NCBI RefSeq assembly: GCF_027257155.1
Contig: NZ_JAPWDU010000003.1
Location: 744,001 to 808,000 of the forward strand
DNA: 64,000 nt
Direction: 5' to 3'
Origin: Cerasicoccus sp. TK19100
Lineage (GTDB): Bacteria > Verrucomicrobiota > Verrucomicrobiia > Opitutales > Cerasicoccaceae
Shown here: positions 35,300-43,469 of the stretch, one piece after another
Layout of the letters: each line of letters opens with the position of its first letter
How positions within the stretch are numbered: the first letter of the stretch is position 1
Program-made: the position numbers and the translations under genes
The notes under the pieces: generated by a model
The model's input: only the letters and a program-made list of their open reading frames with translations
The model's database searches: none
Told to the model about the DNA's origin: nothing

Positions 35300-35988
35300 T
35301 CGGCACCAGCGGACATGATGGCGTTAATCTGGTCGTAAAGGTCGTCCATCAGGGGCGGGGCCGGAACTTCGCCGCTGATGATCTGGTTTACCTTTACGAC
35401 GTTGCTGTAAACTTCGTTATTCAGGTCGATGTCGAGCTTCACGAAGGCACCACCCACGGTTGCGCCGGCAAAGGCGCCGTCGGACAGGGCGTAAACATAA
35501 ATGTCGGACTTGGGCAGCTTGTCATTGGCGGCGGCGGCGTGGTCGGGGCCGGCGGTGGCGCTGGCCTTGGCGTCGAGCTCCACCTTGTCGCCCGTGAAGG
35601 CGAGGATGGCCTCATTGGTGTTGAGCACGTAAACGTAGTCCACGGTTTCCACGCCGAGCTGGAGGCCGATGGAGCCGCCACCGGTGTTAAATGCAGAGGG
35701 TGCCGACCAGCCGTCGCCGGTCTTGGCGATCACAATGCCGTCACCGCTTTGGCCGCCGATGCCGATGCCGCCGCGAGTGACGGAGGCGATGGCCAGACCC
35801 TTGCAGTTTTGCAGCACAATGGCGGGGATGGATTTATCCGTCTCCTGCATTTGGCTGACGGTGGCCTCGGCCTTGACGATGAGCTTGTTCATCGCGTCCG
35901 GCTTGGGGCCGGCGGGACCCTCTGCCTGAAGCGAGGGCATCAGTAAAGCGACTGTAGCGAGGAATGTGGTGGTGTATTTGTTTAGCAT
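35296..35988 (-). CDS. SYLF-domain lipid-binding protein, exported (paralogue 2)
   Basis: 230 residues; signal peptide MLNKYTTTFLATVALLMPSLQA, SYLF core with VLQNCKGLAIASVTRGGIGIG, SAFNTGGGSIGLQLGVETVDY and PKSDIYVYALSDGAF. First gene of an operon with the SanA-like gene. Together with paralogue 1 this suggests an envelope-lipid role for the cluster. Confidence 0.88.
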   Translation of the reverse strand: MLNKYTTTFLATVALLMPSLQAEGPAGPKPDAMNKLIVKAEATVSQMQETDKSIPAIVLQNCKGLAIASVTRGGIGIGGQSGDGIVIAKTGDGWSAPSAFNTGGGSIGLQLGVETVDYVYVLNTNEAILAFTGDKVELDAKASATAGPDHAAAANDKLPKSDIYVYALSDGAFAGATVGGAFVKLDIDLNNEVYSNVVKVNQIISGEVPAPPLMDDLYDQINAIMSAGAE

Positions 35989-36060
35989 GGGTTAATACTA
36001 AAAGGATTTTTACGGGATGCGCAATGGGTGTTGTGGCTATTTTTTCTTCAGCAGCAGGGC

Positions 36061-37608
36061 TTATTCCGGGTCGCTTTTGCCCCAGCCCTCGGGCATGGAG
36101 GTGCCTTCCTTGGCCTGCCGCCAGAGGTAACGCCCAAAGGCCTGCATGACAAAGTAGTGCACCACGGCCTGTGTGCATTCGTAGATCCACCACGGCAGGC
36201 GCGGGGCAAAGCCGTGGATTGCCGCAATGAGGCAGAAGTTCTCCGGGAAGATGCGAAACTCGAACCGCCCCGGCGGGTCCACCTTGCGCGCCAGGAAGCC
36301 GCCCGAGATATAAAACGCGCGCCGCCGGCCACCCCCGCGGGTGTAGGGCGTGGGCGTCAGCTCCAGCAGCATCAGCTTAAAGCCGAGCAACTGCAGCATG
36401 AAGCGGATGGTGTTGTTCTCGTCGCGGGTGACGTTGATCAGGTGGATGGACTTATCGGTGAGCCATTGGCCGTAAACCTGCGCGATGTAAGGCGCGTCCC
36501 AACCCGAGGGCAGGGGCATGCGCTGGACGGAGCGCACGCGTCGCGCTTTTTTAATGAGCTTGTCGTCGGTTTTTTGCGTGAGGCTGCGTGGGTTGGGCAA
36601 CGGTTCGCCGTTGGTGTCAACCGAGCTGTAGAGCGATTCCTCGAAGTCGATGGCGCCGGGCTTGATCTCGTCCATCAGCGGGTTGTCCTTGGCGCGCAGG
36701 CTGTGGCTGAGGCTTTCCAAGAGTGGGTTGACGAGTTGCGAGGACACGCCGCTGAGCGCTGCGACCCATTGCCGCGATATGGAAAACCAGTTGACCGGCA
36801 CATCGAAGCTGATCGGCTTGCGGTCGAGTATCTTGGCCGTGCGCAAAATCATCTCCCGATACGTCATCGGCTCGTGCCCGCCCAGGTCGTAGGTGCCGTT
36901 CCAATACTCGCGCTTTTCCAGAGCGAGATCGAACGCGCGAATCGCGTCGCGAATGTCGATGGACTGCGTCTCTGAATACGTCCACTTCGGCATCAGCATG
37001 ATGGGCAACCGGCGCACGAGATTGATTAAAATCCGCAGCGACGAACCGCCCGGCCCAATGATCAGGCCTGCGCGCAACACCGTTACCGGGACGCTGCGAC
37101 TGCGCAGCACGTGCTCCACCTCCTGACGGCTGCGCAGGTGCGGCGAGAGGTAGTCGTCGTCCGGGATCAGCCCGCCGAGATAGATAATGTGCTTCACGCC
37201 GGTGGCTTCAGCGGCGCGGACAAAGTTATCGGCCAGCAGCAGGTCGAGGTCTTCGAATTTTGCTTGCACGAGACGACTCGATGGCAGCATCGAATGCACC
37301 AGATAAATGGCGTAGTCCGCGCCCTCCATGGCCTCCTCCACCCGGGGCAGCGAATACAGATCGCATAAGCGCCAGGTCGTGTTGTCCCGCGTGCTGTGCT
37401 GGTTAACGATCGCCTCTGACCGCGTCAACGCGCGCCAGCGATAGCGGTCGGAGAGGGCAATGCGCAGACTCGCGCCGACAAAGCCACTGGCCCCGGCGAG
37501 CACCACGGTCGGTTGATCATCCGGCTCGCGCGACGGCGGTGTCTCCACGTCCGGGGCGAAATCCTGCACAACGCGGCGCGCATAATCATGGTCAGTAGCC
37601 TCGCCCAT
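36061..37608 (-). CDS. NAD(P)-binding / DUF2867 fusion protein
   Basis: 515 residues from the ATG at 37608. N-terminal Rossmann part with VVLAGASGFVGASLRIALS and atypical-SDR features (about 35-300), then a DUF2867-type C-terminal domain (about 330-500) with RFEFRIFPENFCLIAAIHGF. Proteins of this layout are annotated as NAD-dependent epimerases of unknown substrate; some act in lipid or quinone metabolism. Stands alone on the minus strand. Confidence 0.82.
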   Translation of the reverse strand: MGEATDHDYARRVVQDFAPDVETPPSREPDDQPTVVLAGASGFVGASLRIALSDRYRWRALTRSEAIVNQHSTRDNTTWRLCDLYSLPRVEEAMEGADYAIYLVHSMLPSSRLVQAKFEDLDLLLADNFVRAAEATGVKHIIYLGGLIPDDDYLSPHLRSRQEVEHVLRSRSVPVTVLRAGLIIGPGGSSLRILINLVRRLPIMLMPKWTYSETQSIDIRDAIRAFDLALEKREYWNGTYDLGGHEPMTYREMILRTAKILDRKPISFDVPVNWFSISRQWVAALSGVSSQLVNPLLESLSHSLRAKDNPLMDEIKPGAIDFEESLYSSVDTNGEPLPNPRSLTQKTDDKLIKKARRVRSVQRMPLPSGWDAPYIAQVYGQWLTDKSIHLINVTRDENNTIRFMLQLLGFKLMLLELTPTPYTRGGGRRRAFYISGGFLARKVDPPGRFEFRIFPENFCLIAAIHGFAPRLPWWIYECTQAVVHYFVMQAFGRYLWRQAKEGTSMPEGWGKSDPE

Positions 37609-37691
37609 AGCCAACGACCTTAGCCCCGCCGTGCGGTGTGGTCAATTCGCGAGTAGTGATTTCACTGTGTGCTCAAGTCGAGCCTCATTGG

Positions 37692-37916
37692 CTATCGGTG
37701 TTTCAAGAATTCTCCGATAGTCATGTCGATGTCAGCGGAAATTTTTCTCAGCAGCGAGGGCGAAATATCCTGACCTTTATGGAGTGGTACTGTGGTGCCG
37801 CGACCGTCGGCGTGGCGAAACTGTTTATGCGAGCCGCGTTGGCGAACTTCTACAAAGCCCAGAGCGATCAATATTTTTATCACTTCCTGGGGTTTGAGGA
37901 CTGGAACGTTGCCCAT
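37692..37916 (-). CDS. hicA: HicA-family mRNA interferase toxin
   Basis: 74 residues: LKPQEVIKILIALGFVEVRQ then GSHKQFRH with the catalytic-type His30, and VPLHKGQDISPSLLRKI, the complete HicA dsRBD-like fold. Cleaves mRNA when freed from HicB. Starts directly where hicB ends; order antitoxin-toxin. Confidence 0.93.
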   Translation of the reverse strand: MGNVPVLKPQEVIKILIALGFVEVRQRGSHKQFRHADGRGTTVPLHKGQDISPSLLRKISADIDMTIGEFLKHR

Positions 37917-38123
37917 TTAAACCGCTAGAGTTTGTGTTCCAATGAATTGTCCCTCAAGTATTGGTTCGCCATCCTCTAAAAGCATGGCGATGACTTCCTG
38001 CATGTTTTCGCGAAGTTCATCAAGGGTGGTGCCTTGTGAATGGGCACCTGGGAATCCTGGTACGTAGCCGACATAAAGCCCAGTTTCGGTGCACTTTTCT
38101 ACGACTGCCGTGTATGAATTCAT
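37917..38123 (-). CDS. hicB: HicB-family antitoxin
   Basis: 68 residues with the partial RNase-H-like HicB fold: YVGYVPGFPGAHSQGTTLDE and ENMQEVIAMLLEDGEP. No DNA-binding C-terminal domain, i.e. the short form. Abuts hicA to give a hicBA operon immediately upstream of and divergent from the retron operon. Confidence 0.92.
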   Translation of the reverse strand: MNSYTAVVEKCTETGLYVGYVPGFPGAHSQGTTLDELRENMQEVIAMLLEDGEPILEGQFIGTQTLAV

Positions 38124-38391
38124 GTTGTTAATACTATTTATTCAGGGGGCAAAGTCAATACAGTCATACCTAATTAGCGGCTAATGCGTATTCGTTGGCA
38201 GCAAATATATTTATTTCCGCGTGGAGCATTATGTTTGGCCCCAAGGATACTGGGCCTAGCCTGAATCTCGATACTGGAATGAGAAAATGGCTAGATGGCA
38301 CGGATTATTGGAGCGCAATGGCGTGTAACTACTTTGTCGCAAATACAGAAATCCGTTGACGCCGTGATTTTATTAGTTACGCCCTGATGGA

Positions 38392-41300
38392 ATGCGGCTC
38401 ATCGAACAAGCGACTCTCTACACCCGGTTGGGGGGCGCTGTTCAGTTGTATCAGGTGGACCTCTGCGATAACGGAGACGGCGAGTATGTCGTTAACTATC
38501 GATGGGGTAAGCTGGGCTCGGTTTACAAGGAGAGCTCGCGCACGGTATTTCCGGTCGCGTTGCCTGAGGCGCAGCGGATCTTTCAAGCGCTGGTCGAGGA
38601 GAAGCTGGCGGCGGGCTATGCCACGAGCCAGGAAGCATTGCAGGCACCTGTCGACGGTGAGGCAAGCCCTGCGGCAAACGAGCCCGTGGAAACGCCCAAT
38701 GCCGAGCCGACGACGCAACCGCCACCGCCCGGGATAAATACTCATCCACGCGCGGACACGGTCTTGGCTCATTTGGCAGCTGCGGCAGATGGCCGCTCGC
38801 CGCGCACGTCTTGGAAGCTGTCGCGCATCATTTGGCGCGCAGGGGAGCTAGGCTTGGTTGAAGCGGTTTCGCATCTGTTACGCATCGGGCTTAAGGGCGA
38901 GCATTTCCACGACTACTCCCTGCTTTGGTCGCTCGCACGCTTGGGTTCGGCGGACGCCATTCCCCTGCTTCGCGAGACGTTTGACGAAGCAAAGTTCCCC
39001 ACCGATGATTTGCAACGCGTCGCCGCCGAGGGTCTGATGCGCTGTCTGCCGGCTGCCGAACAGCGGGCCTTTGCCCAGCAGTTGGTCAAGCACCTGCCCG
39101 CGAAACTCAAGGACGAAGCGCTAACCGCCACGGCTGAGCAATTGGCCATGCGATTGGCTGAGGTTTGCCAGCGCAGTCAGGAGGCCTGCGATTTCCTTTA
39201 TGTCGTTTCGCTGCTGAGCGAGGTCCATCCGCCGGTGAGCGCGGGCATGGCGCTCTTTTGTCAGCAGGTGCCTTTGCGGAGTAATCTGTTCCGTGCGATT
39301 CGCTGGCTGTTCAAGGCGGCGGAATTGCGCCGTGACGCCGAGCTGTTTGCGGTGCTCAGCTACCGTTTTGAGACGAGTTACCAGAACTACAATTCCCCGC
39401 TCTGGGGTGACACCGTATACAAGGACGGGCAGGTGATTCGCAAGGTCAGTAAGGAGCTTAAAAAGCCGAACAGCCGTCTGGCGTATTCGGACAAAACACG
39501 GACGGCCTTTCGCCGCCGCGCGGCGAGGAGCATTCACCGCCTGGGAGACGCTGGCAGCACAGACTATGTCGCCATGGCCACAGCGCTGCTGCTCCAGTTC
39601 GATGACGACGTCGATGCCAAGCAGCCCTACAACACGACGAACTATGATTACAGTGGCGGCTGGCGCAATGTGGTGACGATACATACGCACTACGATGCCT
39701 ATTCTGAGTTCCTGGCATTCAACCAGATTTTACACGCCAACAGCCCGCGATTCGAGCTGGCCAAAAATCGCCTCAAATGGAAATGCCGCAGTGGTTATCG
39801 CCCCGGGCAGCCCCCGCCTGAGCAGCGCGAAGAAGCCTTCCCGGAGCTTTGGGACGACTCGCCGGATGCGGTGATCCGCCTGCTCGCGCAGTCCCGCTGC
39901 GAACGGGTGCACGAGTTTGCCGTGCGGGTTTTCCGCGCTAATTTGGAGGCCTTTGCGCCGCGTGTGAAAGTGGCCGATTTGATTAGCTGGTTGGCGCGCT
40001 CCAGCGAGCAAACGCAGACGCTCGCTCTGGACATCGCCATGGCGCAATTCAACCCCGAGAAGCCGTCCTACGAACTCGTGTTGGCCTTGCTGGATTGCGC
40101 GTTGGGCCGCGCCCGCGACACGGCGTTGGGCTGGGTGCGCGCGCAGCCGCAAAAGTTTTTGCCCGAGAGTTTGTTTACCGCTGCTTTGCTGACGTCCCCC
40201 TATGCGGACGTGCGTGCGACGGCATGCGAGCTCTTGCAACCTGATTCGCTCAGCGAATCAGCATGGGACATCGCCTTGGCGAGGGTGGTCTCGATCCTGA
40301 TCGATTCCGCGGCTGACGATGGTTTCGCCGAGCGTATCGACGCCGTGCGTGAAGCACTGGACGCCGTCGCGGGCCCGGCCATCGGGCGAATGCCCTTCAG
40401 CGTGATTGAGGATCTGCTGCGCCAGCCGGACGCGGCCTACCATGGCCTGGCGGCATCGTTTTTACAGGCGCGTCCGAGCGGCCCCTCGGAGTATCCATCA
40501 GGCACGTTGACGCTTCTCATAGAGAGCGCATCGCCCGTTGCACGGCGCATTGGCACGGAGCTGTTTGCACGGTTTAGCGATGAAGAACTGGCCCAGCGCC
40601 AGGACGTCGTGGCCAGCCTTTGCCTTTCGTCGCATGCGGAAATTCGTGATGCGGTGCAGGCAGTCGTGGCGCGCTTGGCGGCGCGCTTCCCGGACTTCGG
40701 GGGCGACTTGCTGGAGCGGTATTACCCGCTGCTGTTGCGCCGCGAATCTACGCCCGGTCTGCACGACGATTTGCTGCGCCTGATTCGAGCGCACTTGACG
40801 CCATTCCTTGATCGCGTGCCGGGCGAGTATGCCTTGCGCATGCTGCGCTGTCCTTACCCGGCGGGCAAGGAGCTCGGCTGGGAAATCCTGCAGCGCCACG
40901 GCGGGCTCGACTCACTGACGATGCGCGAGCGCGTCGAGCTCGGGGGCAACGACATCCAGCGCGTCCGCGCGGCGGTCTGCGATTGGTATCGCGCCAATGC
41001 GGCGACGGTGTTCAACGAACTCGCCGAGGCCGTGCGCCTGGTCGATGTTTCCTGGGACGACACGCAGGAGTTTGCCATGGACTGGCTGCGCCAAAACGTG
41101 GCCGAGGCGCAGTGGACGCCGGAAATCCTCGTCAGTCTCTGCGACAGCAATACGCCCAAGGTGCAGGCTTACGGCAAAGAGCTGATCACGCGCACCTTTA
41201 AGAGTGAGGACGGCCCGCGCTACCTGCTGCGGCTCAGCCAGCACCCGGCGGCGAGCATGCAGATCTTTGCGGTCAATTATCTGGAGAAATACGCGGCTGG

Positions 41301-41583
41301 CAATGTGCAGCGCCTGGCCGAGCTGGAAGACTTTTTCGTGACCGTGCTCGCGCTCATTGATCAGGGGCGCATCGCCAAGACGCGGGTGTTCGCATTCCTG
41401 CAAAAAGAGGGCGAGCAGTCCAGAGAAGCCGCAGCGATCGTCATGCGCATTCTGGGCCGCCACTCGGCCACGGTTTCCGTGCTCGATAAGGCGGCCTGTA
41501 TCGAGGCGATGGCAACGCTGCAAGCCGCGCATGCCGGGTTGGAGTCGCCGCTAACGCTCATGGAAACGGAGGCCGCCCGATGA
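38392..41583 (+). CDS. WGR-domain / HEAT-ARM repeat protein of retron system
   Basis: 1,063 residues. N-terminal WGR domain (about 1-80; YRWGKLG at 36-42), the nucleic-acid-binding module also seen in PARPs, then a Pro-rich linker (about 85-122). The rest is helical ARM/HEAT-like repeats (SRIIWRAGELGLVEAVSHLL, DYSLLWSLARLGSADAIPLL and many more). No catalytic motif was recognised. Its stop overlaps the start of the wH-SWIM gene (ATGA), and the msr-msd and RT follow, so it is probably an accessory or effector protein of the retron. The ARM partner of type XIII retrons is the nearest known match, from memory. Confidence 0.8.
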   Translation: MRLIEQATLYTRLGGAVQLYQVDLCDNGDGEYVVNYRWGKLGSVYKESSRTVFPVALPEAQRIFQALVEEKLAAGYATSQEALQAPVDGEASPAANEPVETPNAEPTTQPPPPGINTHPRADTVLAHLAAAADGRSPRTSWKLSRIIWRAGELGLVEAVSHLLRIGLKGEHFHDYSLLWSLARLGSADAIPLLRETFDEAKFPTDDLQRVAAEGLMRCLPAAEQRAFAQQLVKHLPAKLKDEALTATAEQLAMRLAEVCQRSQEACDFLYVVSLLSEVHPPVSAGMALFCQQVPLRSNLFRAIRWLFKAAELRRDAELFAVLSYRFETSYQNYNSPLWGDTVYKDGQVIRKVSKELKKPNSRLAYSDKTRTAFRRRAARSIHRLGDAGSTDYVAMATALLLQFDDDVDAKQPYNTTNYDYSGGWRNVVTIHTHYDAYSEFLAFNQILHANSPRFELAKNRLKWKCRSGYRPGQPPPEQREEAFPELWDDSPDAVIRLLAQSRCERVHEFAVRVFRANLEAFAPRVKVADLISWLARSSEQTQTLALDIAMAQFNPEKPSYELVLALLDCALGRARDTALGWVRAQPQKFLPESLFTAALLTSPYADVRATACELLQPDSLSESAWDIALARVVSILIDSAADDGFAERIDAVREALDAVAGPAIGRMPFSVIEDLLRQPDAAYHGLAASFLQARPSGPSEYPSGTLTLLIESASPVARRIGTELFARFSDEELAQRQDVVASLCLSSHAEIRDAVQAVVARLAARFPDFGGDLLERYYPLLLRRESTPGLHDDLLRLIRAHLTPFLDRVPGEYALRMLRCPYPAGKELGWEILQRHGGLDSLTMRERVELGGNDIQRVRAAVCDWYRANAATVFNELAEAVRLVDVSWDDTQEFAMDWLRQNVAEAQWTPEILVSLCDSNTPKVQAYGKELITRTFKSEDGPRYLLRLSQHPAASMQIFAVNYLEKYAAGNVQRLAELEDFFVTVLALIDQGRIAKTRVFAFLQKEGEQSREAAAIVMRILGRHSATVSVLDKAACIEAMATLQAAHAGLESPLTLMETEAAR

Positions 41584-43214
41584 ATTTCGACTACCAATAC
41601 CACGGCTCGTCATCGGTTTCCAACAGCGCTTCAGGCACGGGCATGAACTTTGTGCCGGATGCCACGCGCGAGCCGACGTTTTTCCGGGGCGAGCTCTCGC
41701 ACAAGCTGCCGTTTCGCGAAGCGATTTCCGCGCTGCACGATGTGGTCGTGTCGGACCTGCGCTGGAAACCCAAAGACCGCGAGGACTACAAGGCGTGGGC
41801 CCAGGAACAGGAGGATATCTGGATCGCCGAAGCCGTCGCGGAGGGCCAGCAGGCGCAAGCGCGCATGGCCGAGGTCAACGACCGCTTGATCGAAATGCGC
41901 TCCCAGCGCGCTGCGGTGATGCAGCCGTTTTACGAAGCGCGGCAGAAGTATTTTAACCACCTCTACCAGGTGAACAAGGATTACTGGTTCGTGCTCGATC
42001 CGGTGATCACCGTGCACCCCGATTGCGTGTTCTTCGAGTGCTTCAGCCAGGACGAATCGACCTATGGCCGCTTGGCCTGCAAATACGACGTCTTCCAAAA
42101 CGTGGGCGAGTTTGCCTGCGGCACGACGAACATCGATTACTCCGATTCGCTCTATCAGGAGTTTCAGAAAATTCGCGGCTATAAGACGACGCAGTTCGCG
42201 ATTGATCCCAGCGGCTTCGAGGCGAAGACCGAGGGCGAGGACGCCTACAAGGAAGTCAAAATCGACCTGCCCGACAGCTGGGTCCGCGGCTTCCTGCAGG
42301 TGAGCTCCGCCATGACGCTGCCTGCGGCCACGGTGGAGCTCCACCCGATGGACGTCCACAATATCTGCTTCATGCTGCGGCGGCATAAGGAAAAACTCGG
42401 GCCGCGTTCGCTGCGTTTTATCCTGAAGCCCGGCCAGCCTGTCACCCTGCGCTTTGATCCGTGGAACTACGAGGTGCGCTGCCCGCGCTCGATCTACCAT
42501 GGCAGCGAGGAGACCGAAGTGCGCATTTGGGGAAGGCGTCGTTTGCTGACCTTGCAGCGGCTCGTGCCGGTGGCCAAACGCTTCACCGTGCGCCTGCTCG
42601 GTTATGGCATGCCGTCGTTTTTCGAGGCTGACCTCGGCAACATGATCTACACGCTCGGCATCTCCGGGTGGACCGCCAACGACTGGTCGCGCATGGGCAA
42701 CTTCGACCTCATGGCGCCGCGCCAGCAGGTTGATCAGCACACAGTCGATCAGGTTTACGCCGGGCTCAAGGCCACGTGGTTTGCCGAGCCCGATCAACTC
42801 GCGTCGCGTCTCGGGCTGGACCGCAGCATCGTGCTCGGTGCCTTGTCACTGCTCACGCAAGCCGGGCGGGTGATCTTCGACGCGCATGACGGTGTTTACC
42901 GCGTGCGCGAGCTGAGCCGCGAGCCCTTGTCGTTCGAGCAATACCGCTACGCCAACGAGCGCGAACAGAAGGCCTACGACCTCGTCGCCGCTGGCGCTGC
43001 TCAAGTCTGGGTGGAGGACCAGCAAGGCCGCAAGCAGATGAAGGGGCGCACAAACTTTAACGGCTACGTGCACGAAACGAAGCTCACCATCGACGCCGAT
43101 GAGCGCATCGTGGCGGGGCAATGTAACTGTAACTTTTTTCAACAAAACGCATTGCGCCAGGGGCCATGCGAGCACATGCTCGCGCTCCGGATTGCGCATC
43201 AGCGAAAATCCTGA
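41580..43214 (+). CDS. Winged-helix SWIM zinc-finger protein of retron system
   Basis: 544 residues. A helical/coiled segment (about 70-130) is followed by a mixed central domain, a winged-helix region (about 400-455, ATWFAEPDQLASRLGLDRSI) and a C-terminal SWIM zinc finger CxCx12CxH made by Cys515, Cys517, Cys530 and His532. SWIM fingers bind DNA or protein partners. Overlaps the WGR/HEAT gene by ATGA; the msr-msd begins 20 nt after the stop. Fits the wH-SWIM partner of type XIII retrons. Confidence 0.82.
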   Translation: MNFDYQYHGSSSVSNSASGTGMNFVPDATREPTFFRGELSHKLPFREAISALHDVVVSDLRWKPKDREDYKAWAQEQEDIWIAEAVAEGQQAQARMAEVNDRLIEMRSQRAAVMQPFYEARQKYFNHLYQVNKDYWFVLDPVITVHPDCVFFECFSQDESTYGRLACKYDVFQNVGEFACGTTNIDYSDSLYQEFQKIRGYKTTQFAIDPSGFEAKTEGEDAYKEVKIDLPDSWVRGFLQVSSAMTLPAATVELHPMDVHNICFMLRRHKEKLGPRSLRFILKPGQPVTLRFDPWNYEVRCPRSIYHGSEETEVRIWGRRRLLTLQRLVPVAKRFTVRLLGYGMPSFFEADLGNMIYTLGISGWTANDWSRMGNFDLMAPRQQVDQHTVDQVYAGLKATWFAEPDQLASRLGLDRSIVLGALSLLTQAGRVIFDAHDGVYRVRELSREPLSFEQYRYANEREQKAYDLVAAGAAQVWVEDQQGRKQMKGRTNFNGYVHETKLTIDADERIVAGQCNCNFFQQNALRQGPCEHMLALRIAHQRKS

Positions 43215-43233
43215 TTCTTTGAAAACACTTTTA

Positions 43234-43458
43234 ACAGAGGGAAGGTCCGCGAGACTTTGCAATCCGAGCGGTGGATCGCCGTTCATGCATACAGCCTTGC
43301 GACGCATCACTGGTCCAATCGCGACTGTGCCGCCCGCACCCACCTACCGCGTTTACCGTTCAGGCGCCTTGCGCCTAAACAGCGGTAGGTGGGTCGGGCG
43401 GCTTGAGTTGATCGGCCCAGTCCTGAGACTACGCGAAAGTCGCGGACCTTCCCCTGTT
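43234..43458 (+). ncRNA. Retron msr-msd RNA
   Basis: Lies between wH-SWIM and RT genes, the standard place. Ends are complementary: a1 gggaaggtccgcg (43239-43251) pairs exactly with a2 (43441-43453), with extra pairing AACAG and ACTTT on the flanks. The 3' half holds a long msd-type hairpin: 43329-43350 pairs with 43382-43402 (21 bp with one bulge), with an inner hairpin aggcgc-ctt-gcgcct (43362-43376). The msr part (about 43252-43328) contains small stems such as cggtg-gat-cgccg. The branching G was not assigned. Confidence 0.88.
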
Positions 43459-43469
43459 GCCTTTGTCGC

